Shown here: positions 1 through 11,300 of the stretch, in pieces
How the letters are laid out: each line of letters begins with the position of its first letter
How positions within the stretch are numbered: position 1 is the first letter of the stretch
Source: Amyelois transitella
Lineage: Eukaryota; Arthropoda; Insecta; Lepidoptera; Pyralidae
DNA length: 64,000 nucleotides
Reading direction: 5' to 3'
Assembly (NCBI RefSeq): GCF_032362555.1
Contig: NC_083512.1
Coordinates: 9,722,001 to 9,786,000, forward strand
Made by a program: the position numbers and the translations under genes
Notes under the pieces: model-generated
What the model was told of the DNA's origin: nothing
What the model saw: the letters and a program-made list of their open reading frames with translations, nothing else
The model's database searches: none

Positions 1-466
1 TTATGAGGTATTTTATTGACCGTTAGGATTCTGAAGAGATATAAGGCGTGCACGATATATCTTTTTGAAGTGGTGTCACGTTCTTGTAAATAATTGCTAT
101 CATTGTGGAAATTTAGTAGTTTTTTTTAGTCTTTGTACATGTATTTTTATTAGTAGGCCGTACCTTGACTTAGCGATAAGCCCTATACTAATATTCGTGA
201 ATCTATCAAGGATTACATTATAAAGTAAATATTGTCTCATCCATTATTCCACTGTAAAGATAAACATAATATTTAACGAGCGAGATTGTAACAGAAGCCA
301 ACTGATTATAATCGTTAATCTTATACTAACTGAAAACTATATCTCAAATATTACTTACAAACTTTGACTATATATTCGCTTTCAAAGTTTTATTGGGAAG
401 AAATCATCCTACTTGGCTAGTTTTTAGATAAGAAGGTAAGAATTGGCCTTTGACCAAAAAATCATT

Positions 467-708
467 CATACATATAATCACTTCTTTTCCCCTGGCGGGG
501 TAGACAGAGCTGACAGTCTAGAAAATACTGAAAGGCCACGTTGAGCTGTATGGCTTCATGATGGAATTGAGATTCGAATAGTGACAGGTTTCTTGCCCAT
601 CGCCTACAAGAGGAATCCCAAGTTTATTTTTTTCCCTTAGTCGCCTTTTACGAAATGCGTGGAAAAGATATGGAGTGGTTCAATTCTAATGTGCCGAAAA
701 CCACACGA
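467..708 (-). repeat. Family A repeat, near full length
   Basis: The copy starts with a CATA-type tail and ends with a diverged cap related to the family 5' end GTGCCGTGTGGTTCC. It is well below consensus, so an old insertion. Confidence 0.75.
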
Positions 709-944
709 ATATGTAAGATTAAGTTTGAAAGTTGCTGCTAACTAAGACGATTTCTTAAAAGTTTTTATTCGGCATGTATGATGTTGTGTATTTTACAAAT
801 ACATAAGTGATGCATATGTATGTTATATGTATATCATATTCATTATTGAAAGTAGCTAAAACAAATTACAAATAGAAGCTTTTCTATAGTCGTGTATGAT
901 GAGTAAAGAAGAGAGAAATCATTAGTTTTATACTCATTCACAAA

Positions 945-1165
945 TTTTTAATGTAGACAATGTGCATTCTTCCACCATTTAAGATTTAAGAGATCTCTAT
1001 TTGTTAATTGACGTCCGGTGAAAATGCTGCAGTGTAGTTTGTTACGCCACTTCTTTTACACATGCGCTTTGGAAGCGGTAGTAGACATAATTAAAGTTAT
1101 GAAACGTCAATAAGTGATACCTTGTATCCAATTTGGAAAATCTATTCTATTATTAAGACATTAGA
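945..1165 (+). repeat. Family E repeat (LINE-like 3' end)
   Basis: It carries the motif CTGCAGTGTAGTTTGTT followed by a CTTTGGAAGCGGTAGTAG segment and AAGTGATACCTTGTATCCA, ending in an A/T-rich tail. Three other copies lie at 27.5, 40.4 and 63.5 kb. The element class is not known to me. Confidence 0.6.
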
Positions 1166-1192
1166 AATCTTCTACATTAGGATGTGTTATCA

Positions 1193-1300
1193 TGATCCAA
1201 CATGGGTTAGGTCCCTTTGTTCATTGCATGGTTACGGAGGTTTGAAGGAAGTCGCTTCATGAAAAAATCTTACAACTCCAGGTTTATTTACTAACGTTGA
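1193..1300 (+). repeat. Family D SINE, internal fragment
   Basis: This fragment matches the body of the tRNA-headed family D (GATCCAACATGGGTTAGG, then GGAGGTTTGAAGGAAGTCGC) but lacks the tRNA-like head. Confidence 0.5.
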
Positions 1301-1401
1301 CCAAGCATGACTTATCTTTCCTCTCCCATTGATTTTGGAGATTAAAAAATAACTTACAAAATGATAAAAAGGGAGAATTTCTGTCAACGTTCGTGAATTC
1401 A

Positions 1402-1530
1402 TCCATACTAATATTATAAATGTGAAAATGTGTATGTTTGTGAACGACGTTCACGTCAAAACCACTAAACCGATCTCAGTGAAATTTTGCATACTTATAG
1501 TACGGAAAAGGACAGGCGAAAGACAGTTGA
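1402..1530 (-). repeat. Family F fragment
   Basis: It begins CATACTAATATTATAAATGTGAA and continues into the ACCACTAAACCGATCTCAGTGAAATTT segment, the typical 3' terminal portion of family F read in reverse. Confidence 0.5.
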
Positions 1531-2049
1531 CTTTAATTGATTGTGATTATGGTTATCTACCAGTAAGACTATCAGGACTACAGGCATGGGGGGGCAAAAC
1601 TTGACCTAATCCTCTCCCGACATAAGGACGCAATGGAGACTAAACTATCCACGATGAAGACTGCGACGTTAGAGAGAAATAGAGGAAGATAAAAATTTTG
1701 TGAGAGTGATAAAGATAGAAATAAAGAGCCAAAAAGAGATGGAGATAAGGTTTTAATGCTTCGTTGTACGATATTCGAATAATTTATAGACTTGAAGGCT
1801 ATGTACTTATGACGTCATGCATAGTTAAGTATTTGGCGCTATATTGGTTTAGGCCTTGACGTCATATGCACAAATGCTTGTCTAAGTTATCAAATACAAG
1901 TTGATAAAAAAAAATATATAAGTATAACGATTTTAGGATCAGTAAGAAAGGAATGGTTTGAGTGATTTTTGGAATACGTGTCAAGTTAGGTTTTTAAATG
2001 AAACAGTAACTTGGCGCTTTTTTATTGAATTATGTTGTTCCTTTATTGT

Positions 2050-2180
2050 TTGCCAGTTGACTGGAAGAGATCCCTTCATGGGATAAGTCCGCTATTGCAA
2101 GAGATTTATTTATTTTATTACTAATACTATTTCTTTTGACTGTGTTTTCTGTGCAATAATGTTACAAACAAACAAACAGC
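2050..2180 (+). repeat. Family G repeat tail
   Basis: It holds TTGACTGGAAGAGATCCCTTC, GGGATAAGTCCGC, then GTGCAATAATGTTACAAACAAACA. Similar tails at 26.06, 47.2 and 58.1 kb suggest the 3' end of an older LINE-like family. Confidence 0.5.
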
Positions 2181-2288
2181 ACTAATACTTTAGATGTTTT
2201 AGCTACGCAAATATACAAGGAGTATTATGTTAAGGAGTGAATAGTATAATGGGAACGCTGATGAGAAACGATTAGACGAACGTACCCT

Positions 2289-2685
2289 GGTCAATCAGGG
2301 ACGTCCTGGCGAGAGATCAGGTCAAGAGTACCCGACGAGTTTGCATGAATACATACATATGGTCACGTCTATATCCCTTGCGGGGTAGACAGAGCCAACA
2401 GTCATGAAAAGACTGAATGGCCATGTTCAGCTATTTAGCTTAATGATAAAATTGAGATTCAAATAGTTACAGGTTGCTAGCCCATCGCCTAAAAAAGAAT
2501 ACCAAGTTTGTAAGCTTATCCCTTAGTCGCCTTTTACGTCATCTATGGGAAAGAGATGTGGTCCTATTCTTTTTTGCATGAAAAGAATAATAAATTTAGC
2601 TGAAGATCTTATGCAAAGTTCGTGGCAAGTGGAAAGATGTAGTCTTTGTCTACCCTTCCGGAAAATAGGAGTGTTTTAATGAATG
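2289..2685 (+). repeat. Family B repeat split by a family A insertion
   Basis: Family B sequence runs 2289-2349 (GGACGTCCTGGCGAGAGATCAG...) and resumes at about 2583-2685 (TGGCAAGTGGAAAGATGTAG, then CCCTTCCGG). A family A copy sits between, so the A copy is younger. Confidence 0.65.
2350..2572 (-). repeat. Family A repeat, 5'-truncated, with 10-bp target duplication
   Basis: The copy is flanked by the direct repeat TTTGCATGAA at 2340-2349 and 2573-2582. It keeps the CATA tail but lacks the GTGCCG cap, so the truncation is at the 5' end, as expected for target-primed reverse transcription. Confidence 0.8.
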
Positions 2686-3648
2686 TATTAATGTTTAGTC
2701 TACATAAAGCAGTTGGTTTAGGAAATAATTTCTATAAATTGATAATGTGAAAGAAAATACGGGAGCACTCAAAAAGTTTTTTTTTTTTTAAATGGGAATG
2801 CTTTTGTTATTAAAAGACTGAAGAATAATTCTCGCTATGTACAGCACGTGCCAAAATTATATCCGTTGTAAGAATATTCAAATTCAACGGCTTTACTTTG
2901 GATTAAATGTTAATTATAACAAACCGCCTTTGAAATGTTTGAAGCACTGGTTCTAAATGTTTGTGTACTTTAGCAGCCTCTTACGACATTCGCAAGAAAA
3001 ACACAGCTGTCATAATCGGCTTATAAAATTGGGATTCTCTTTTAAGGCGTCCAGGCTTTCGTATCAACCTGTCAATATCCGAATCTCAAGTTCATCACTA
3101 AAACCTGCACTTGGCCTTCCAGTCTAGTGACTATAATGGCTCCGTCTTCCCTGTACGAGATAAAGACGTGATGTATATGAAGGGTACTTCGTGCAAAGCA
3201 TTTTGCTTCATCTTTGTCAAATTCTAGTAAAAGAATGGTTTCGTCTGTGTAAACTGTATGATAAAGTCAGTCACCTTTTTACAAAAAAGTTCCTTAACAT
3301 TACATATATGTCAGCACCAACCCACCTTTTCATCTTTTTAAGACCAAAATAGATAGTAGGATGGGCTTTAACGGAAGGAAGGTACGTTGAAATATTTTTT
3401 TTTACCAGTTGACACTTCATTACTTGACTTTGAGAAGAATCAGGACAAACGGCAAACGGAAAGTATGATGATGACTTTATCATCAGACGTAAGGTTCCCT
3501 TCGGTTTTATGGGAAATCAATTGCCAATCTGTCACTGTCAAGTCAGAACTGAAAATGCAATTCGGTTGAAGGTATCCACGAATTTTTGCGCTGATCCACT
3601 GTAACTTTTACCTCCGATTCTAGTAGAAAATATAAGCAGTAGACTTAC

Positions 3649-3963
3649 CAGTATTCGTCCGGTGGTAGTCTGGCCGGAGATGAGTTCGCCGGCCCAATCC
3701 TTGGCCTCTGTCATAAAGGTCCCCTCGAACTCCTGTTTGCTTTGACGGGCCGCCTTCTGTTCCTTCTGCTTCGGGTCGTTCGGGGCCAGCTCCGGCTCCT
3801 TGCGGCAGCAGACGAACGCGCAAGCGCGCCATACCACCACCACCAACAGGCCCGCGAGGAACGTGAAGATCGAAGACAGGAGAAAGCACCACCATTTTCG
3901 GACACTGAGGCAGTCATCTTCAGGGATCGACGCGGTTGTCGCCTCTTCCTCTGACGAAGCCAT
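3649..3963 (-). CDS. slo: Slowpoke BK potassium channel alpha subunit, first coding exon
   Basis: The 105 codons encode the N-terminus of the large-conductance calcium- and voltage-activated potassium channel, a plasma-membrane channel that shapes action potentials in nerve and muscle. After a variable acidic N-terminus (residues 1-17) comes CLSVRKWWCFLLSSIFTFLA, the extra S0 membrane segment (about residues 24-45), then the cysteine-rich CCRKEP stretch and the cytosolic segment PNDPKQKEQKA through EAKDWAGELISGQTTTGRIL. From memory of insect slo proteins this is nearly invariant. The exon ends in phase 0 at a good donor (GTAAGT on the minus strand at 3648-3643), and sequence past it in the same frame is intron. 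The start is the first in-frame Met after a stop. The rest of the gene lies off the left edge. Confidence 0.95.
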
Positions 3964-4180
3964 TCCCCGAGGGCGCGAGGCATCCAGTCAAGCGCGCCAT
4001 GCACGTGCAAGGGACGCGCGCACGCACGCAGTTCCCGCGCGCGACTGAGCTCGCCGCGGCCTGCGCCCCGCCCCGCGTGGTCGATGCTGCCCAATCGATC
4101 CGCGCACGCGCAAAGCGCTCGCCCTGTACCACTACCGACCCGATACGCTCATACTGCTACCTTCTCTTCTTTATATCCTC
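3964..4180 (-). promoter_or_regulatory. slo: GC-rich 5' leader and probable promoter region of slowpoke
   Basis: Unlike its AT-rich surroundings, this stretch upstream of the slo start is GC- and CpG-rich, with repeated GCGCGC runs and no obvious TATA box. A dispersed-type promoter or 5' untranslated exon is the simplest reading. The exact start site cannot be read from sequence. Confidence 0.45.
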
Positions 4181-4282
4181 GTCACTGCTGTAACATCTCT
4201 TCATAAATCTTCAGTTTTCCCAAAGCCATTTCAGCACCGATAAACTTGATGTTGGTTACGGAGGTCAACGAATTGGGCCCTG

Positions 4283-4711
4283 AATTTCGTAGCGCTACGA
4301 CGGCCGACTGCGTCACAGCTACGCTCGTAGACGTCTACGGCCCGCTACGATTGGTCGGTCCAAATTGCGAGCGAAGTTACCGACAGTTTCCTTGTAAAGT
4401 GCTCATTTCTCTTTCCTTTGTTAGTGTTGCGTTTTTCTTGGAGCAGTTGAACCTTGAGGGTATTATAAAAAGAGATTACTTTTACTCGTACAAAGTACGG
4501 TTTTTGTATCTACAGTAAAGCAAATCTAGTCATCAAATATTTTCGCTTTAATTAATGGCATATAAATATCACGACTTAATTTATATCAATGAGTAAGATA
4601 AAAATCGCACAATCCTGTTATGTAACAGGTTTCGTAGCACTGGCTACGACGCCTACGAGGCTCAGCTACGATGCTACGAGATTGCTATCCGTTTCGTAGC
4701 ACGAGCTACGA
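4283..4711. mobile_element. GCTACGA-rich inverted-repeat element (MITE-like)
   Basis: The left edge reads TTCGTAGCGCTACGACGG and the right edge, reversed, TTCGTAGCTCGTGCTACGAAAC. Both end regions contain many CGTAGC/GCTACG units in both orientations, while the middle is plain AT-rich DNA. No transposase is present. Class unknown. Confidence 0.45.
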
Positions 4712-5019
4712 ACATAATATACTGATTGCTTTTAGCTTAGGGTTAAGTTTCTCAACTATAAACTTTAATCAGAATAAATGTGTAGGGGATCTTATCAGTT
4801 CAGACCGATTTCTTGAAAAATTTATTATACATTTATCGAAAGACGACGTGACACTTACTATTACTAAATTTTAATAAAGCGTTAATCCGACAGTTTCTAT
4901 TTCATTTTTGAAGAACATTTACCTTACTCCGAATTCACTAGTTCGGCAGACCGCCATTTCGACAAAATAGGTTTCTGTTGACGGTGTTTTTCGAGACACA
5001 TTCATAAAGAAGTATAGGT

Positions 5020-5195
5020 ACGCATGCAATCAATTCTTACGGGGTAGACTAGCACTCTCGAATAGGCTGAAGGGCCGCGTTTAGCTATATGGCTTAAGAG
5101 ATATAAAAACTGACAGGTTGGCAGCTCATCGACTTCAAGAAGAATCCCAAGTTTATAAATTTCTCATACCTAATGTAGTTTACTATATTTATGGG
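5020..5195 (-). repeat. Family A repeat, degraded
   Basis: Diverged copy: TTACGGGGTAGAC...AGGCTGAAGGGCCGCGTTTAGC...GACAGGTTGGCAGCTCATCG are recognisable. Confidence 0.55.
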
Positions 5196-5279
5196 AACAG
5201 AAACAGTTGACACACACTATGTATTTTACACCCACAAACTAGATTCTGTCCGATTTATGCTTTTCTTAGCAATGGGTTT

Positions 5280-5640
5280 CTTAGCGTCGGTGGTCGAATC
5301 GGTAAGGCGTTTGGCGCAAAAAGGCACAGGTTCGAATCCCACCTCGGCCATGTAACCAATGACTATTTTCGAAGTTATGTACATTAGTTTGAATACTAAC
5401 AGATGCTCTTACGGTGAGGGAAAACATCAAAATATCTGCACATTCAGGAAACTGGATGTGTAACACTGATTGATCAAATATGGGTTAGGTTCACCTGCAA
5501 AGGTTGCGGAGGTCAGACGGGAGTCGCTTCGTGTAAAAACCTGACTTACCCAATCCATGGTCAATGAACTAATCTCCAAAGTGGTGAGGATGCAACTGTG
5601 ACTAAAGCCGGGAGGAAGAAGAAGCAATGAGTGTCGTAAA
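5280..5640 (+). repeat. Family D tRNA-headed SINE, full length
   Basis: The head GGTCGAATCGGTAAGGCG...GGTTCGAATCCCACCTCGGCC has tRNA-like A and B boxes. The body (ATTCAGGAAACTGGATGTG, GGTTGCGGAGGTCAGACGGG, AAAACCTGAC) runs to a GAAGAAGAAGCA-rich end. It is a pol III-type SINE, not a tRNA gene: the extended body follows directly and multiple truncated copies exist in the window. Confidence 0.75.
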
Positions 5641-5949
5641 TAAATAATTAACTATCGATTTTCGAAAAAGACCGTGTGGACATGATTACATCGAAATTCA
5701 GAATAACAGTTCTCTTGTTGAATGGATTGAATATCATTGCTTCAAGTAACATCTTGCCTGATATACCCGTTGCATGATTTGGTATAGTTATAGGCCGATC
5801 CTGGCCAACTCTAACGGGGTATCAACAACATGAAAAAATTGTACATGCATAGATTTCTATTTCTTTATACTTACAGTTGACAATAAAATAAACAATTTAC
5901 ATAATTTCATTTTATTTAAAAACAATTACTTATTTTAATTAACAAATGC

Positions 5950-6050
5950 CTTTCTTAAAAACCCTCTTTCCAATATTTCAAACAGGAACAAAATCCGTCC
6001 ACACTGCCCTAAAGATTTGGGCATACTAACAAACAAAGAAAATAGGGGCT
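5950..6050. repeat. Short dispersed repeat
   Basis: The segment CCAATATTTCAAACAGGAACAAAATCCGTCC recurs near 54.1 kb and, diverged, at 37.4 kb. It looks like a piece of the family F type of element. Confidence 0.4.
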
Positions 6051-6133
6051 TAACTTTTTAATATGTATTGATATATATACCTATTTGAGTGACAAGAAAG
6101 TATATGAGATTTGCATCAATAGGAAAATCAAGA

Positions 6134-6166
6134 AATATTTTGCACTTGTTATAAGTGCAAAATATT
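6134..6166. other. 14-bp inverted repeat (hairpin)
   Basis: AATATTTTGCACTT and its exact complement are separated by five bases. It lies about 200 bp beyond the CutA stop codon, possibly in its 3' untranslated region. Confidence 0.6.
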
Positions 6167-6356
6167 GCACAAGTGATATTTTCCATAGTACTACCTTTAC
6201 TACCACCTTTGCCTACTAAGAAAGAAACATCTGTATTCCGCATTCTTATCTTCTTATGTTGCTTTAGAACTCAGGGTTGACAGAATGTTAGCTCCAAACA
6301 GAGTATTCAGATGTGAGTACAAAATAAAACAAATCCTAACCTTACGTAACTAAAGT

Positions 6357-7480
6357 TCAATTTTTATCATCACTCTCTGGCACATTTTCTCCGATCCACT
6401 TCAAGTATGGTGGGTTGCCGTTCTTTATTGGCAATGATATGACCTCACAAACTTCGTATGGATGGTTTGAACGGACAAACTCTGTCAGCTTGTTCACTTG
6501 GGTGGTTCTTGTTTTGATCATAAGTAGTAACTGAAACAATATAAATATAAAATATAATTCATACATACATATAATCCTTCCTAAACCCCTTGCAGGGCAG
6601 ACAGAGCCAACAGTCTTGAAAATGCTGATAGGCCACTTCAGCTGTCTGGCTTAATGATAGAAAATGAGATTCAAATAGTGACACTTTGCTAGCCCGTCGC
6701 CAAGTTTATATGAATACCAAATAAATCTTCCAATTCCAATATTTTAATAAATAAAATATAAATATTATAAAAATATTTACAAAAATAATTCATAACAGGC
6801 ATGTATTTATATAAGTTTTTACATGTAAAATCAATACTTGAAGTTGAGAATGTAAATCAGGAATAGACTTTGAGAATATTCCGTATATAGACACATTCAT
6901 GTCATGTTTGTCCCTTCTGGAGTAGACAATATTAATAGTGCCACTTGACATTACATATAAACTGAAAAACAAAAAAACAAATCCTGGGTCTTGTCTTAAC
7001 TTGTTCTGTTCATCTTCTTCTGTAAATATGTGCAGATATGTGACAATTTAATTACCTCACTATCTTCATTGATTTCATTCTTCCATTCATAAATAGAGGT
7101 GACTTGTGGTATGATGTTGACACACGCAGCTAACTTGTTCTTTACCAGGCCATGCCCTATAGTTTTGCCAACTTCCATGCTTGGCACGGTCACATATGCA
7201 ACAGAGTATTTGTCTGAAAAATATTAATTGTATCTACGTCAATATTAGAGACACGGTCAGATTCATCCTTAAATATGACTTGTATCAATACATTTCTCCA
7301 GACTCACCTCGTTTCTAACGTAAAGATAAAGGCTAAATATTATCTATGTATAATTATAATATTGCGGATTGGTTCCATTTTCTTATATAAAAGACCATGC
7401 ATTCTTTTCTTCTTCAATTTTATTAACCTATCGAACCACAAACGATGTTATTTACCTGCGTCAGCTACGCCGGAGGACAT
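6357..7480 (-). CDS. CutA divalent-cation tolerance protein homologue
   Basis: There are three exons on the minus strand: 7456-7480, 7056-7213 and 6357-6530, all with GT-AG junctions (phases 1 and 0), giving 118 residues. The start [10 protein letters not shown] is the only Met before the conserved core. The core holds the CutA1 signatures: [19 protein letters not shown] (residues 35-53), then EINEDSE, LLLMIKT, and [12 protein letters not shown] near the end. CutA proteins form small ferredoxin-like trimers; bacterial members are linked to copper tolerance and the mammalian one to acetylcholinesterase membrane anchoring. No signal peptide is visible, so this form is probably cytosolic. Intron 2 contains a family A fragment. 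Its neighbours, slowpoke and spatzle, are on the same strand but functionally unrelated. Confidence 0.92.
6559..6715 (-). repeat. Family A repeat, 5'-truncated
   Basis: It starts CATACATACATATAATCC and stops after TAGCCCGTCGCC. It sits in CutA intron 2. Confidence 0.65.
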
Positions 7481-8324
7481 ATTTGCTTGTGATAAAACAA
7501 AAAACGGTTTGATAATTGTAAGATAAATAGCAAAAACAGATTTTCTGTTTAATTTTATAAGCATTATTTCATTAAATATAAAAGAAACATATGAAAATAA
7601 GTTGTTTATTTCGTGTTTTATTTTTCCGATATGACATCAGTCAAGTCAATTGCAGATTGCAGTATTGCCAGATTATAATTTATTTTTCCCATTTACGGGA
7701 TTATTTTTGCTTTGCCATATTGCCATTCGTTCTAAAATTAGCAGCATCTGCATAATTTTTTAATTTTATTTATAGCATTATTATATATTTTCAATGTGAA
7801 ATATTACGCAGGTATATTTTTGTAAGGAGATACGATAAATATTTAAAGTAAAAATCAAACGTACGTCTGCATTTGTTTTGAAAACTAAAACGACTGTAGT
7901 ATTTTCTGGAAACTTAAAAATTATCAACTGGCAACTTTGATTGTTACATCTATTTTCCCGCCAAGACATTACTTTTTCTAAAGTAAGAACGGCACGGACG
8001 TAACGAAACAGTATTCCATATTATGTTTCAGAGGCTATTGTATTTTCTTCATTGTATAATAATATATGGTCTTTGTACTAAACTCCGTTATAACAAAATT
8101 AGAAATTCTTTGATATTATTATTTTCGATGCAAACTCTAGATATAATAAAAATGCATATTTTAAACCGTAAATATTCTATATATTTAATGTTACAAGGAT
8201 TTTCCTTGAAATAGGTACAGCCACCTTTAGAGAAACTAGATCCGTATGGTTTTGTTTTGTATACAGGGATCATGTTTCTCTTCAGGTGACTCTGCGTCAA
8301 AACTTCATCGGTGTCGTAACTGGG
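7481..8324. other. Spacer between CutA and spatzle
   Basis: No coding exon seen. On the minus strand it must contain the spatzle 3' untranslated region (ATTAAA at 8184-8189) and the CutA promoter. The sequence is AT-rich without recognisable repeats. Confidence 0.4.
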
Positions 8325-11300
8325 TCACTGGGTCACCGGGAAGACCGCGCAAGAGCAACAAGAAGGTATCTTGAACTCTTTCTCTGTGTGATTTCCGTCG
8401 TCATTTAGTACCACCATTTTTCGATATTGGTACTTTTGTACACATGTCTTGTTGTACGAGCTTGACATTACGTAGATGAGGTCGGAACAAGGCGCTGATG
8501 CGGGTCTGAAAAAAAATAAAAGTTGTCATACCTTTAGCCTTTACTAGGTAGATAAGCCAATAGGACAAGACTCAATGGTCCCTGGTATAATGAGGGAAGC
8601 TTATGTGAAGAATGGCATTCTTCAGTTTGATAGACTTCTGTGAAATACATTACCCGACCAAGATGGAAGCTATATTTAATAGATATGTATTATGTTTTAT
8701 GGTACTGCCTTAGATACGTATAACCAAAACTACTAAGCATCGAAGCTAAAATTTGACATACATACATACATTAAATCACGCCTCTTTCCCGGAGGGGTAG
8801 CCAGAGACTACCTCTTTCCACTTGCCACGATCTCTGCATATTTCCTTCGCTTCATCCACATTCATAACTCTCTTCATGCAAACTCGGCGGTTTCGGCTAA
8901 AATTTGATGTCTAGTATAAATATTCCTTAAGGATGTTGACTGATAGCCTTTTTTCCGTGCCTTTTCCTAACTCATTTGGCTCTGTCGCGTTTGAATTAAT
9001 GAGTAATTCTTTTTCTATTCGCCTCATAACCTAATCAAATCTCTCTAAAAGAAATTCCATGGGATATATTGCGTAATAACTTGGATACAAACACTTGTAC
9101 AAAATAAGTATTCTTTCTATATTAAATTAAAATAAATAATAATAATAAAATAAGAGCCTTTATTTTTCTCCAAAAGGTTGGTCAGTAAATATAGGTAAGT
9201 GTCAAACATACTTTGCCAGCTGAGGCGTAGGAAATTACATATAATTAAGTACCTATCCAAAAAAAAAGTGTTACGGTAACTTACTCGCAAATTTCCACTC
9301 GAAAACCCTGGAGCACCTGGTTCTTCTGGTTGACCACGACGTACCATTTGCTGTTGTCGTCCCGGACAGCTCTGGGGGCGACCACCTGCCAAATTGCATA
9401 CATACTATTGTAACGTAACATTGCGAGGTAGACAGAGGCAACATTCTTGAAAATACCGGTAGTCCACGTTCAGCTGTGTGACTTCATAACGGAATTACAT
9501 ACATATATACATATTATCACGTCTATATCCCTTGCAGGGTAGACAGCGCTATAAGTCTTGATAAGACCGAAAGGCCACGTTCAGCTGTTTGGTTTTATAA
9601 ACGAATTGAGGTTCAAATAGTGACTGGCTGCTAGACCATCGCTTACAAGAAGAACATTAATCAAGTTTATTAGCCTATCCCTTAGTAGCCTTTTACGACA
9701 TCCATGCGAAAGAGATGGAGTGCTCCAGCACTAAAATAAAATTAAAGATTAATGAAAAATAAAATTGAAAAAATTAAAGATGATTTTTATTGTTAGCTAC
9801 ATATGTAACTATGCAAGTAAAGAATGAAAATCAATAAGTATCTAGTACTTATTCGAATTAACTTAATGCGAAAAAATATTTTAATTAGGTTTATTCTTCA
9901 ATGTAACAAGATATAAATTTAGGTAACACTTACAGTTTCTTTTGATTTACATAACTCCATCATTTCGTCGTGGGGTCCTATTCTTTGTGCGATTTCTGGT
10001 GTCACCAGTCTGTCTACGTTGAAATTGTATTTCGATGATTCCAGCTGAAAACGGAAGGTAAACAATCATTAGGTGGGTGGGTCAAAAGCAAAAAGTCACA
10101 CCTATTCCACTCCCTGGAATTTGCAATGAGGTTGTAGCAGGGACTATGATTCTGCTCGACCGCCACCCAAAGGCTAGATCTTCCGCCAGGCTAGGTGTTA
10201 TGCCTGGGGAACCGCGGCTCCGACGATGTTGAGTCAGAGGTTGTATTTATGTTCCAATCCGTAAAATCTTTGTTTGCGCGATTTAGATATTTCGCTGCTA
10301 TTGGCTGAGCGCGTCGGTTTCTTCGCGATGATTGACAGTGGGTGGACATCATTAATATCACACACATTAGTGATGTCGCCACAATGTAACCTTTTTTTTG
10401 GGGGAAAATCCCAGGATTCGTCTGTCACCCACCACGATCTAGGGTATCACTAACATTTCTAAATTGGATTATCTTTTGCACTTTAGTCAGCTATGCCACG
10501 GATATGTGTACCTAGGCTGCCAGAGTCTCCGCGTAACACGCAGGATGTCATAAAAGGCGACTAAAGTAGCAGGTACAGTCATTTAGTGGAGCTTTAATAC
10601 ATACATATGGTCACGTCTATATCCCTTGCGAGGTAGACAGAGCCAACAGTCTTGGAAAGCCTGATAGACGTTCAGCTATTTAGCTTAATGATAGAATTGA
10701 GATTCAAATAGCGACTTGCTGTTGCAAACCCATCGCCTAAAAAAGAATCCCAAGTTTGTAAGCCTGTCCCTTAGTCGCCTTTTACGACATCCATGGGAAA
10801 GAGATGGAGTGGTCCTATTCTTTTTTGTATTGGTGCCGGGAACCACACGGCACTGGAGCTTTAATCATATTTAAACACGGTTTAGGTGTTGTCTCACCTT
10901 CGTTACGACCTCGTCCACCTTCTCCTGGGGATAATTGTCGACATGCTCGCAGATCCCAGTCTGCAGACACTCCTGGTCAGTGACCTGTGGTTCAAAGGAC
11001 GAGGTCCTGGACGTGGGTCCAGGGAACACCACCTCCCCAGTCGATTTTGTCGGGTCATGATGACCTGAAATTAGATAGGGAAATTGTCATTACTATGTAG
11101 TAGGTAATAGGAAAAAGACCACTCGCAAATACATACATACATATTATCACATCTATATCTTTTGCGGGGTAGATAGAGCGAACAGTCTTGAAAAGGCTGA
11201 TTGGCCACTTTCAGCTTTTTGGCTTGATGATAGAATTGAGATTGAAATAGTGACAGGTTGCTGGCCCTTCGTCTAAAAGCAGAATCCCAAGTTAATTAGC

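Larger units (their letters stand above)
1..3648 (-). other. slowpoke first intron (part) with repeats
   Basis: This is intronic sequence downstream (on the minus strand) of the slowpoke first coding exon; the next exon is outside the window. I see no coding exon here. It holds family A, B, D, E, F and G repeat copies listed separately, and two TGACGTCA octamers at 1810-1817 and 1857-1864. Confidence 0.7.

Noticed and set aside
3620-4193. Several overlapping ORFs on both strands around the slowpoke exon
   Set aside because: They are shadows in a GC-rich stretch; only the frame with the BK-channel sequence has a family match and a splice donor.
9117-9392. Minus-strand ORF beginning MAGGRPQSCPG
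   Set aside because: It reads the spatzle exon 9285-9385 in the wrong frame; the correct frame gives KWYVVVNQ and the knot cysteine.
10886-11068. Plus-strand ORF of 60 codons
   Set aside because: Antisense to the spatzle exon 10898-11064, which splices in frame on the minus strand.
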